DNA from: Kangiellaceae bacterium
Lineage (GTDB): Bacteria; Pseudomonadota; Gammaproteobacteria; Enterobacterales; Kangiellaceae
Assembly: GCA_019090895.1 (NCBI GenBank)
Contig: JAHRVB010000206.1
Span: 1-53,328, forward strand
Reading direction: 5' to 3'
Length of the DNA stretch: 53,328 bases
This document shows, piece by piece, positions 20,453 to 29,354 of the stretch. The stretch's first letter is position 1. Every line of letters begins with the position of its first letter. Both the position numbers and the translations under genes were made by a program. Below the pieces are notes generated by a model. The model saw only the letters and a list, made by a program, of their open reading frames with translations, did not search any database and was not told the origin of the DNA.

Positions 20453-23400
20453 CTAGTCCCTTCTCCACTTAATCCCCATCAAACCGTCAGAAATTGGAGG
20501 TAACATATTATCGAACCCGCACTCCGTTCCGACGCACAGTCTAGGTGAGACTCCACCTGAGGTCGCATCGCCGCCACCTTCCAACAAAATCTGTGGAGGG
20601 GGAGCTATACCGCCTCCCACTAAATCCGCATAACGATCATTTTCCGTTAACGAACCATCGTAATTAGTGTCGACGTAAGGGTTACCATTTAAAATATTCA
20701 GCGCGTATACACGCCCTCCGCCGGCCGCTGCCTGACAAACACTACCGGTAGATCCTGGCGGAACATAACTAGTAAAAATAACCGCATTATTAAAAGTAAT
20801 CGATCTCTCAATCACTTTTTCTCCAGTAGTGCTAAATGAAATATACCAGCCCTTTTTCGAAGAAACTTCATCATTTAATAACTCGACCGCATCAGACACG
20901 CCGTTTCCGTCACCATCTACTAGCGACGTCACATCTTGTAAATCTCCCATAGATGCATCCATATCAAAGGACTTTGATAGCGCCCCTTTATCTTTTAACA
21001 CATAAAAGTGATCATCAATGTCTTCGTTTAAAGGATGGGCTCGATAACCAGAACCGATTGATACCGATATAAAGCTATCGCCAACCTGACGTATCAATGC
21101 AGTATCTGCTGAGTAATAAAAACGTCTGTTATTTGCGTTACCAGTATCATTCAAATGTGCAATCCGGCCTCCTTTTATAGAGCCTGTAGTATTATCCACA
21201 TCAAATCGAAAAACCTGAGCTTTTGTATCTGTCACATACAGATGATCAATTAACTCATCGTCATCAATATCAAAAGCTGTAACCTGTGACGGAACTCCAT
21301 TCATAGTTGTCACAGAGCCAGCACTTCCTCCATGGGCAACAGTATTATCCACCGAATTCCATAACAGGCTACCGTCGTACGCGTCAACTATATAAACAAT
21401 ATTACCAACGCCGTCAGATGCACTTCCGGTTCCCTCTACATCTTGGAGATCATCGTAGCCACCACCAAAAATCATCACTAAATTATCAGAGTTTACGCCT
21501 GATAAATTCATTTTTGTGATAGTCGGAGTAGACCAAGTTTCACCTAATTGGGTAAACACACCTGCTCCCCCTTTAATTTGGAACATTAATTTAGGCGCGT
21601 TCGGGTCGGTAATATCGAAAGCAAAATAGTCTTTGCCCCCACGACGCTGACCGATATATAAATAAGCCTTATCACCAGAATCCACAGCTCCATTGCTATT
21701 AGCATCTTCCAAATGAATGGATACCGAGCCGTCCATACCATAGGAGTGACTGCCGTTAGGATTTCTGACAATCGTATCTAGACGAGATAACAAGTCTTGT
21801 GGGATATATGCCCATTCTTCTGCACCATCATCAGCGTTGAATGAATGCAAATAGCCATGATTAGTCCCCACATAAATTCGAGTGGTTGATGGACTATTAT
21901 ATTGCAATACAGTTGGCTGAGAATGTAAAGGATCACCTATATCTTTTCGACTAGGTGCCGATGTTTTATCGGAAGAATCGTAGTCCGGAGAATTGATATC
22001 ATAACCTTCTGCCCAATGCAGAATTTCAGTTCTTCGGCTGGTTGTAACACTGCCTAGCAAAGTCTCAGTGATTCCTGTATTACCGTCATGTACTTTGTTG
22101 CCCACATTAGTAATATTATCACTCACTATATCAGTGAAAAGATTTCTCGGTGTTGGTAAGTTCTCAGCTGTACCACCAACAGTTACATCATTACCATCAA
22201 CGACAGAACTCCAGATACTCTGCGCTTCATCTCTAAATTCTGAATTTAATGGATCAATTGCTCCATTGTCGTTGGTGTCTACAATGGCACCATTAGAAAG
22301 TCGATAACGTTTGATATTTCCAGGCCATGTAACCCCTGCTGAAGGCGTAAATAAAGAGAAGTACAGCTGATCATTATGAGTCAATCGGTTATATTGATTA
22401 ACCGTTACACCTGAAGTTACGAAAGTAGTATTAACATTTGATATATCATTAATAATACTACTAATGTCACTAATTAACGTCTCTCTGTCAGTCGGTGAAT
22501 AATATCCACCACCGCCGGCTTCGGCCATATCTTGCATAAGATCAGGATCTGCCCCCGGACCGAATCCAATCATATGAGTCGTAATTGTTTGCTTGCCTGT
22601 TACACCTGGTGCTACATCGTTTGTGTGTAACCATGCTGCCATTTTTTCAGAACAATCATTGCCGCCATTACTGCTACTACACGTGCCCCCATTACTCCAG
22701 TTAGAGTAGATTGTATTGGTAGAGCCTAAATGTGAATTTGATGAGCCATCGGTTAGATAAACTATATGGTTTGTTTGACATGAATCGGTAATCGGAGAAA
22801 TATAATTGGGCGTCCCTGAAATAACCTCCGAAGCACAATCAGAATCACTAAGATTTTCATCTGTACATCCAGCGTCTCGAATCACCGTTCCAGACGCAGA
22901 ATAAGAAAGAGGGTGACTTACTCGGCTATGTCGATTTCCATTACGACTCGAACCATAGAAAACAGGATCTCCCTTAAAATACGATCCAGCCTCTGCCATG
23001 GTTCCACTAATCGGAGTGCCACCTGAAGGTGTTAAGGCTGCTACTGCCGCTCTTAAATCATCCCTTATGGTCGATACGCCAGGTTCCCAAACACCTTCAT
23101 AACCGATACGTAATTTTGCTGCTTTACCAGGGGAGGAATAAGAATGAGCTTCGTGGTAACCAGCACTACCCTTTAGCATGAAAGCTATATTGTTATCGAG
23201 TACCCAACCGCCGCGATTTACCACAGAACTAATTAATGAACTTATATCTGGCGTACGGTAAGTAGCGTTAGCCGTCCAGTTATTGTCAGTATTCCAGGTT
23301 GGGCCTGCGATAAGGTTAACGCCATAATTATCATAAAAGTTGTCTGGATTTAAAATGTTATCTGCGTCAAATATATTAATCTCGGTCGTTACAGAGCCTG

Positions 23401-24550
23401 TCGTAGTGTTCTTCGCAACAAAATCTATATACGCATATTTAATCGTTGCGCCTTGCGGTACTTTTATATTCTCAAAAACTAACCCTACACCTTCTTGTTG
23501 ATCAGCACCTTCATAATAAAGCGCCAAATCCGGTGAAGTGAGATTATTAACATTACCATCACTTTCCACTTCGAAATCATGACTTTGAGAGCTTATTTGA
23601 CTAACTGTCTCGCTGCTCATACACTTTGAAGCCGTCCCGGCAAACGTTTGAGAATACTCTACTCGAATACGTGGAGCAAAAATAACAGATGGGTCATCAG
23701 CATCAACAGGCGGATTATTATCAACACCTTCCTTACTATAAGCATTCCGGCTTGCTCCTGATTGAGTGTTAAATAGCAGTACTATACTATTGCCACCACA
23801 CCAATCCACTCTATCTGTAACCTCTTGCACTACGGTCGAAATATCTTCAGAAGCATAAATCCCACCATCTACCCAATCTTCGATAGTCCAAGTTGTCGAT
23901 GTTGCGGTCGAGTTTGCCGCCCGAGCTGTGAATTCACTCGCAGTACCATCAAATGACGTTGTCGTGTCGACATTTTCTGCTGAAATTTCGACAATAGAAG
24001 TGCCTGCAGTGTCTCGGTCAGCCGTAAAAATAGCGTTAGCAGAAAGTATCGTAGCACCTTGCGGTATGTTAAGATTTTCAAATCTAACGGCTACATATTC
24101 GTTACTCCCATTAAATTCTAATGTATCGGCCGCTAAATCGACGGTACCTAGTAAAGAAACCTCAACCCCGTCATTACCTCCGTTACTTACGGTCTCAAAA
24201 ACCGATGGAGTTGCTTCTTTATCAATATCTAAAACAGGATAAACAACAGGTCCAGGTCTACCATTATTAAATCTCATCAATCCGGCATTGACATTCGTGA
24301 TATCGAGTAAGACTTCATCCATCACATCTTGAACAACTTCCATTCTAGAATCGTCGGTCCCAGCCACACCCCATCCCATACTTCCGGAACTATCAATAAT
24401 AAACATAATATTGGGATAGATACCGTCAACATTTTCTTCTGGCGCAAAGAAAATCTCAGTATCTTCCGCAAATGCTGTCTGTAAACATGCTGCCGTATAA
24501 ATCATTGCTACTGCAGTTAATTTAAAAATTTTATTTAATTTACTCATCAT
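20453..24550 (-). CDS. pilY1: PilY1-type pilus-tip adhesin / biogenesis factor
   Basis: A 1365-residue exported protein. A signal peptide (about 1-28, cleaved after TAFA) is followed by a von Willebrand A domain whose metal site is split: DSSGS at 53-57, Thr512 in SGGTPISG and YLTDG at 598-602. Between them sit two similar beta-rich modules (about 125-300 and 320-485). The C-terminal half (about 715-1350) is the PilY1/PilC beta-propeller, with the calcium-loop-like DIDDDELID at 1094-1102 and a second DxNxNG-type loop at about 949. GAGGAAGAG precedes two adjacent ATG codons. PilY1 caps the pilus with the minor pilins, binds surfaces and signals contact. It lies 60 bases after pilX. Confidence 0.94.
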   Translation of the reverse strand: MMSKLNKIFKLTAVAMIYTAACLQTAFAEDTEIFFAPEENVDGIYPNIMFIIDSSGSMGWGVAGTDDSRMEVVQDVMDEVLLDITNVNAGLMRFNNGRPGPVVYPVLDIDKEATPSVFETVSNGGNDGVEVSLLGTVDLAADTLEFNGSNEYVAVRFENLNIPQGATILSANAIFTADRDTAGTSIVEISAENVDTTTSFDGTASEFTARAANSTATSTTWTIEDWVDGGIYASEDISTVVQEVTDRVDWCGGNSIVLLFNTQSGASRNAYSKEGVDNNPPVDADDPSVIFAPRIRVEYSQTFAGTASKCMSSETVSQISSQSHDFEVESDGNVNNLTSPDLALYYEGADQQEGVGLVFENIKVPQGATIKYAYIDFVAKNTTTGSVTTEINIFDADNILNPDNFYDNYGVNLIAGPTWNTDNNWTANATYRTPDISSLISSVVNRGGWVLDNNIAFMLKGSAGYHEAHSYSSPGKAAKLRIGYEGVWEPGVSTIRDDLRAAVAALTPSGGTPISGTMAEAGSYFKGDPVFYGSSRNGNRHSRVSHPLSYSASGTVIRDAGCTDENLSDSDCASEVISGTPNYISPITDSCQTNHIVYLTDGSSNSHLGSTNTIYSNWSNGGTCSSSNGGNDCSEKMAAWLHTNDVAPGVTGKQTITTHMIGFGPGADPDLMQDMAEAGGGGYYSPTDRETLISDISSIINDISNVNTTFVTSGVTVNQYNRLTHNDQLYFSLFTPSAGVTWPGNIKRYRLSNGAIVDTNDNGAIDPLNSEFRDEAQSIWSSVVDGNDVTVGGTAENLPTPRNLFTDIVSDNITNVGNKVHDGNTGITETLLGSVTTSRRTEILHWAEGYDINSPDYDSSDKTSAPSRKDIGDPLHSQPTVLQYNSPSTTRIYVGTNHGYLHSFNADDGAEEWAYIPQDLLSRLDTIVRNPNGSHSYGMDGSVSIHLEDANSNGAVDSGDKAYLYIGQRRGGKDYFAFDITDPNAPKLMFQIKGGAGVFTQLGETWSTPTITKMNLSGVNSDNLVMIFGGGYDDLQDVEGTGSASDGVGNIVYIVDAYDGSLLWNSVDNTVAHGGSAGSVTTMNGVPSQVTAFDIDDDELIDHLYVTDTKAQVFRFDVDNTTGSIKGGRIAHLNDTGNANNRRFYYSADTALIRQVGDSFISVSIGSGYRAHPLNEDIDDHFYVLKDKGALSKSFDMDASMGDLQDVTSLVDGDGNGVSDAVELLNDEVSSKKGWYISFSTTGEKVIERSITFNNAVIFTSYVPPGSTGSVCQAAAGGGRVYALNILNGNPYVDTNYDGSLTENDRYADLVGGGIAPPPQILLEGGGDATSGGVSPRLCVGTECGFDNMLPPISDGLMGIKWRRD

Positions 24551-24610
24551 CTCTTCCTCGACACTACTTTTCCAATCGAAATTGTTAGTAACTTTCCATA
24601 GCCCAATTAT

Positions 24611-25159
24611 TTATTGGCAGGTGGTTACTTCATAAGCCCATAAAGAGCTACTTTCTACTTTGTTTCCAACCTTTCCTGTTCCGTCTATACGGTAAACCCG
24701 ACATCCGATACTCCCACTGGACGAGTTACCTAACGAAAACCCACCACATGCTCTTGGATTACAAGACTGTAATACCGTTACTTCTAATGAAGCTTCTATA
24801 GCCCCTTGCTTGTCACCATCTAAGTAAACACCGCCACAGGGTTGACGCGTACCAGTGGCGTCATAACAAACATTACTTAACGTCTCATTGATTCGTAAGT
24901 CATATAAAACATGCCCTGGATCAAGCTTATTACCTGTATACGAATCCACCACAAATCCCCCGACTGCACTTTCTGCAGCATTGAAAGCTAGATTCTGAAT
25001 ATGCATGTTACTCGCCATCCGCTCTTGTAAATTACTACGATTTGCCGCTGATAAACCAATAATTGTGAGAGCAATAAGCAGAATTAGACTCACAAATAAT
25101 GCGGCTCCAGTCTGCTTTCCGCCGATTCGACTTAAATTTCTATTCATTTGCTTGTTCAT
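24611..25159 (-). CDS. pilX: Type IV pilus assembly protein PilX
   Basis: A 182-residue minor pilin-like protein. After a short basic lead, KQTGAALFVSLILLIALTIIGLSA is the PilX N-terminal segment: it has the cleavage Gly and a long hydrophobic helix but lacks Glu5, as is usual in PilX/GspK-like subunits placed at the very tip. NLQERMASNMHIQNLAFNAAE matches the conserved region after the helix. Six cysteines in the C-terminal domain suggest several disulfides. It sits between pilW and pilY1, its normal position. Confidence 0.93.
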   Translation of the reverse strand: MNKQMNRNLSRIGGKQTGAALFVSLILLIALTIIGLSAANRSNLQERMASNMHIQNLAFNAAESAVGGFVVDSYTGNKLDPGHVLYDLRINETLSNVCYDATGTRQPCGGVYLDGDKQGAIEASLEVTVLQSCNPRACGGFSLGNSSSGSIGCRVYRIDGTGKVGNKVESSSLWAYEVTTCQ

Positions 25160-25212
25160 TCACCAATTCCCTAAATAGGAGTTTTGCAAAATACTAATCT
25201 AGAATTAATTAT

Positions 25213-26031
25213 CTAACTACCCACTTGATCAGCTAAACAGGTAACCGCAATTTCTGGATTACCCGCAGTAGCATAATAAGCATTGGGCATGTAAATAGTT
25301 TGCTGAAATGTTCGGTAGGCCAATTTGTCGTTAGTGACCAGTTGAGTATCCAACAAATCATGAGTATGAGATTCAGCCTGTGGTAATACATCATTTTCAC
25401 TGGCGAGTAACACAGCTACACGAGCAGAAACAATGACTAAATTTCCGCCGGCAGCAACAATTTGGTCTCTAGTCATGTATTGATTAACAGCACCGTCGGG
25501 ACAGACCGAATTAGTTTCTACCCCGTACAATATTTGAAAATCTCTTACACCATCGATCAAGGGTTGCGCCGCACCACCACCATTCCCTTGACATAACAAT
25601 TCATCACCACTGGTACCACCAACATAAAACTGATTTATTATTATTCCATCACCAACAATTGCACCATTACAATCTCGGCTAGCCGGGGGTAGAGCGTATG
25701 ACACAGCAATAGCATCGGTTACTCCATCAGAACTACTATTTAAATCGATGGCCGGTGGAACTTGCAAACTAAAATCATCAATCCAACCGCCTTTTTGAAT
25801 TTCATTTTCCAAGAATATCATTGCAAACCGACCATTTTCTTGCACGTTAGCGAGCTCATCTTGAAGCGTATATGTGCGATTTGATCCAACAAATAACTGA
25901 ATAACACCTGCGGTCAAAATAATCCCCAGAACACCTGCAATCATTAGTTCCACTATAGTAAAACCAGATTGTTTTCGTGCCGACAAAGTGAGGCTTCGTG
26001 AAATAACAATTTTTTGTTTAGAATTAATCAT
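25213..26031 (-). CDS. pilW: Type IV pilus assembly protein PilW
   Basis: A 272-residue minor pilin. RKQSG^FTIVELMIAGVLGIIL is the prepilin cleavage site with Glu5; TYTLQDELANVQENGRFAMIFLE is the PilW-family extension helix. The start ATG shares one base with the pilV stop (TAATG), so translation is coupled. PilW joins FimU, PilV and PilX in the tip complex that primes pilus assembly. Confidence 0.93.
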   Translation of the reverse strand: MINSKQKIVISRSLTLSARKQSGFTIVELMIAGVLGIILTAGVIQLFVGSNRTYTLQDELANVQENGRFAMIFLENEIQKGGWIDDFSLQVPPAIDLNSSSDGVTDAIAVSYALPPASRDCNGAIVGDGIIINQFYVGGTSGDELLCQGNGGGAAQPLIDGVRDFQILYGVETNSVCPDGAVNQYMTRDQIVAAGGNLVIVSARVAVLLASENDVLPQAESHTHDLLDTQLVTNDKLAYRTFQQTIYMPNAYYATAGNPEIAVTCLADQVGS

Positions 26032-26621
26032 TAAGGTAAGATCTCCACTACAACACAGTTCTTTTCAGCGTCACCGATAATAGCTGCGCAATCAGTATTG
26101 ATGTTAGTTTGCTGTCCCAAATCTGCTCGTGCTTTGGCCGAATCCCATTCGACTACCACAGACAATCGCCAGCCAGAACTCAGCACTCGAACTTTACCGC
26201 CAGGTAATGTATTTTCTGCTATTTTACAAACATCCCACTTATCAAAAGTCGTCAGATCTTCTAGATCATCAACTCCGTCGCTACACGCTACATCGGGCAC
26301 AGCCCCCAAATTCGAACGGCAATACATCACCGGAGCGACAGCACAATCATAACCCGCATTATCGACATAGTTTGCGATGTAGGCATCGTGAGTTAAGGTC
26401 GAGCCTGGAATCATTTCAGCGACTTTGGAAGCTCTAATTCTAGAAGACAATTCTTCTGCAATAGATGTGGCTTGAGAACTGAAGAACCCTTCTTGATTAC
26501 TGCTAACACTAGCAACTTGCAAAGATGCAACTCCTAAAAGACCGATTCCAAGTATTAGTGTTGTGACTAATATCTCTATCAGAGAAACACCACTTTGAAG
26601 TTTTAAATTTTTATTTAGCAT
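26031..26621 (-). CDS. pilV: Type IV pilus modification/assembly protein PilV
   Basis: A 196-residue minor pilin. LQSG^VSLIEILVTTLILGIGLLGVASLQ is a PilV-type cleavage site and helix (the GLLG-x-A-x-LQ ending is typical). The C-terminal domain has seven cysteines. Its start overlaps the fimU end by 7 bases and its stop overlaps pilW by one base. Confidence 0.93.
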   Translation of the reverse strand: MLNKNLKLQSGVSLIEILVTTLILGIGLLGVASLQVASVSSNQEGFFSSQATSIAEELSSRIRASKVAEMIPGSTLTHDAYIANYVDNAGYDCAVAPVMYCRSNLGAVPDVACSDGVDDLEDLTTFDKWDVCKIAENTLPGGKVRVLSSGWRLSVVVEWDSAKARADLGQQTNINTDCAAIIGDAEKNCVVVEILP

Positions 26622-27088
26622 GATGGTAGAGTTTCCACTGAAATTGAACCGGCCGAAGTAATAGTAATTTCTCTACCCACTCCTCGTTCATCGCAAAGTT
26701 CAATCACCTGCTCACCTCCGCCAAAGGGGCGAAATCCAGTTGAGAGGAAGGTGACAGCTGGTAAGACAGCGGGGTCCCAAGTGATTCCCGAATTGTCGGC
26801 TTGAAATTCATTGAGCGTTTCTGCAGCAACCGCTGGTGGACCAACTGATGCTATCGTTGCAACAATCCAACCATAAGAGTCTCCTGTAACTTCAGTGTCA
26901 ACTCCCCTATTAATTGCTTCAGAACGAGCAATTCCATACGCGGTGAGTAATAGGTTCGCACTTGACCTTAGTTTTGAATTCTTTAATTGGTTATCAAAAG
27001 CGGGAATTGCCAAAGACGCCAACACGCCAATAATAGCGATAGTCATTAGTAGTTCTAACAACGTTACTCCTCGGCAGTTCCTTATCAT
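26615..27088 (-). CDS. fimU: FimT/FimU-type minor pilin (GspH family)
   Basis: A 157-residue prepilin that starts the cluster. MIRNCRG^VTLLELLMTIAIIG is the cleavage site, with Glu5. The segment SKLRSSANLLLTAYGIARSEAINRG is the GspH/FimT signature, in which SEAI-x-R recurs. FimU and FimT are close relatives; the position ahead of pilV-pilW-pilX-pilY1 favours the FimU role. GGAAT lies six bases before the ATG. Confidence 0.88.
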   Translation of the reverse strand: MIRNCRGVTLLELLMTIAIIGVLASLAIPAFDNQLKNSKLRSSANLLLTAYGIARSEAINRGVDTEVTGDSYGWIVATIASVGPPAVAAETLNEFQADNSGITWDPAVLPAVTFLSTGFRPFGGGEQVIELCDERGVGREITITSAGSISVETLPSC

Positions 27089-27383
27089 CTGATGATTCCT
27101 AGATTTGTTTAAAATGGTAAATTTAACTTTTCTCTAGGATGGACTATCAACCAGAATGCTGACAGATTCAATTCATGTCCGATAACAGCTTGTTTTTATG
27201 GGATAAGTGGAAAAATAGCGTTGAAAATGTGACGCAACTCTCGTTTATGGGAAATATTCATACCTTATATATAATACGTTTTGGAGCTATAACTTTGAGT
27301 TAAATAAGCTTTAGGTTTTACTATTAGGAAGGAAACAAACTCTGTTGATACAAATCATTTGAACTAAAACGACTATTCTTACG
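27089..27383. other. Intergenic region between ispH and the pilus operon
   Basis: About 295 bases with no convincing gene. It must contain the promoter of the fimU-to-pilE operon on the minus strand. An A+T-rich stretch TATATATAAT lies near 27265-27274. No intrinsic terminator for ispH is visible, so some read-through into the pilus genes is possible. Confidence 0.6.
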
Positions 27384-28313
27384 CTATCTCAGTTCGATGG
27401 GCACAGCAAAAACCATATTTTCAGTATTCTCGGCTGGAAACTCAGACATTTCGCCGCCGTGCTTGCGTAAACAATCCAGTACTTCATCTACAAGAATCTG
27501 CGGCGCGGATGCTCCTGCAGTGACGCCGATACAAGCGACCCCTTCCAACCACTCACTTTCAATTTCGGACGCATTATCAATCAGGTAAGCCTTGCTTCCC
27601 TGATTTTCGGCGAGTTCTTTTAGGCGATTAGAATTCGAGCTATTTTGACTTCCAACGACCAATATTAACTCCGAGGTTTCGGCTAACTGTTTCACTGCAT
27701 CCTGACGATTTTGCGTGGCATAACAAATATCATCTTTCTTAGGACCTTGAATAGATGGGAATTTTTCTTTTAAAAGACCTATAAGCCGTTGAGTATCATC
27801 TATAGATAAAGTTGTTTGAGTCATATAGTGTAACTTTTCGGGATTCTGAACTGTCAAATTCTCAATATCGTAGTCAGACTCAACGAGATAGATTCCGCCG
27901 GTTTTACTCGCATATTGACCCATTGTTCCTTCAACTTCAGGATGACCCTTATGCCCTATCAAAATGCACTCTTCATCTCTTCGGCTTCTTCTATTAACTT
28001 CCATATGTACTTTGGTGACTAATGGACAGGTCGCGTCAAAGACACGAAAACCTCTCTCTTCTGCTTCTTTTCTTACCGCTTGCGAAACACCGTGAGCGCT
28101 ATAAATAAGCGTACTTCCAGGTGGGACGTCAGCAAGATCTTCAATAAATTTGGCACCTTTTTTCTTTAGGCCATCGACCACAAATTTATTATGAACCACT
28201 TCGTGTTTAACATAAATAGGAGCGCCAAATATATCGAGCGCTCTATTTACTATTTCGATTGCTCTATCTACTCCAGCGCAAAAGCCTCTGGGATTTGCTA
28301 GTACAATTTTCAT
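27384..28313 (-). CDS. ispH: 4-hydroxy-3-methylbut-2-enyl diphosphate reductase
   Basis: The last enzyme of the MEP pathway, giving isopentenyl and dimethylallyl diphosphate. Three cluster cysteines lie in [27 protein letters not shown] and [18 protein letters not shown] carries the catalytic Glu. It has 309 residues (E. coli 316). It follows fkpB by 28 bases in the ribF-ileS-lspA-fkpB-ispH operon. IspB, also in this window, uses its products. Confidence 0.97.
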   Translation of the reverse strand: MKIVLANPRGFCAGVDRAIEIVNRALDIFGAPIYVKHEVVHNKFVVDGLKKKGAKFIEDLADVPPGSTLIYSAHGVSQAVRKEAEERGFRVFDATCPLVTKVHMEVNRRSRRDEECILIGHKGHPEVEGTMGQYASKTGGIYLVESDYDIENLTVQNPEKLHYMTQTTLSIDDTQRLIGLLKEKFPSIQGPKKDDICYATQNRQDAVKQLAETSELILVVGSQNSSNSNRLKELAENQGSKAYLIDNASEIESEWLEGVACIGVTAGASAPQILVDEVLDCLRKHGGEMSEFPAENTENMVFAVPIELR

Positions 28314-28341
28314 GACATTAATTCCAAACTATAATACGACA

Positions 28342-28782
28342 CTAGTTTTTGATTTGTTTAATTTCAATTTCAAAGATCACATTTTCCCCTGCAAGTGGAT
28401 GATTGAAATCCACTCTAACTGAGCCTCCCGAGACTTCTCGGATGACTCCAGGGATTTGTCCGCCAGTGGGTTGATCAAACGATATAATCGCACCTTCTTT
28501 TAATTCTAAATCTTCAGGAAATTGATGAATTTCCATAAATTGAATGAGATCGGGATTTGAAATACCAAATGCATCTGGTGCGTCTAACTCAAAGACCAGA
28601 TTATCCCCCTCTTCCTTATTGAGCAAATAGCTCTCAAAAGCAGGACTAAAACTGCCGTCCCCGAGTATCAACCAACTAGGCTTACCACTAACTTTAGTAC
28701 TATCGGCTATTGAACCATTGTTTAGTTTTACCGTAACATCCGCGAGCACTCGGCTGTTTTTTGAAATCGAAAAATCACTCAT
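28342..28782 (-). CDS. fkpB: FKBP-type peptidyl-prolyl isomerase, SlpA/FkpB type
   Basis: A 146-residue cytoplasmic prolyl isomerase/chaperone of the SlyD-SlpA group. The FKBP core is split by an inserted-flap region; GSFSPAFESYLLNKEEGD and the DFNHPLAGENVIFEIEIK ending are typical. It lacks the His-rich metal tail of SlyD, which supports FkpB. The start overlaps the lspA stop by four bases (ATGA). Confidence 0.93.
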   Translation of the reverse strand: MSDFSISKNSRVLADVTVKLNNGSIADSTKVSGKPSWLILGDGSFSPAFESYLLNKEEGDNLVFELDAPDAFGISNPDLIQFMEIHQFPEDLELKEGAIISFDQPTGGQIPGVIREVSGGSVRVDFNHPLAGENVIFEIEIKQIKN

Positions 28783-29354
28783 ACTTTACGTGAATCCGAA
28801 CTTCGATTTCCATTTGAAGACTTCTTAGCTGCTTCGTCCTTGTCAGCATTGCCAGATTCATTTTGTGGATTCATAAAACTATCCCACAGCATCATGCCAG
28901 CTCCGATAAAAATGACAGAATCGGCAATATTAAATGCAGGGAAACGATAACTGTTAAAATACAAATCGATAAAATCAATTACACCCTTTTCGACAAATAG
29001 TCGATCGTACAAATTTCCTAAAGCGCCAGCTAATATAAAGCACAACGAAATGCTTAACCAACGATTCTTAGCTGGTAGCGTATATAGCCAGTAAATCAAT
29101 CCGATACTAACAATAGACGAGATGCTGGAGAAAAAGATGATCTGCCATCCACCTTGATCGGCTAAAAAAGAAAACGCCGCGCCTTTATTGTATGCCAAAG
29201 TAAAATTAAAAAATGGCATTACCTCGAAGCGTCCACCGGGTGTGACAAAAAAATCAACTGCCATTTGTTTTGTAATTTGATCAATGATAAAAAACAAAAT
29301 AGTTATCCAAAGCCAACGTAACCCGGTATTTAGTAGTGGGTTATGATTAGGCAT
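28779..29354 (-). CDS. lspA: Lipoprotein signal peptidase (signal peptidase II)
   Basis: Removes the signal peptide from prolipoproteins after lipidation, in the inner membrane. Four hydrophobic segments are visible, with the catalytic aspartates in [11 protein letters not shown] and [13 protein letters not shown] start at the ATG at 29354, preceded by GAGG, which overlaps the ileS stop by eight bases, rather than at 29381; this gives 191 residues. The last 30 or so residues are a charged Asn/Ser/Lys-rich tail longer than in E. coli LspA (164). The DUF885, M13 and S41 lipoproteins in this window are potential substrates. Confidence 0.95.
   Translation of the reverse strand: MPNHNPLLNTGLRWLWITILFFIIDQITKQMAVDFFVTPGGRFEVMPFFNFTLAYNKGAAFSFLADQGGWQIIFFSSISSIVSIGLIYWLYTLPAKNRWLSISLCFILAGALGNLYDRLFVEKGVIDFIDLYFNSYRFPAFNIADSVIFIGAGMMLWDSFMNPQNESGNADKDEAAKKSSNGNRSSDSRKV

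Noticed and set aside
20453-24550. Lipobox in the PilY1 signal peptide (TAAC)
   Set aside because: The residue at -3 is Thr rather than Leu or a similar residue, and a good signal peptidase I site (AFA) follows; ordinary secretion is more likely.
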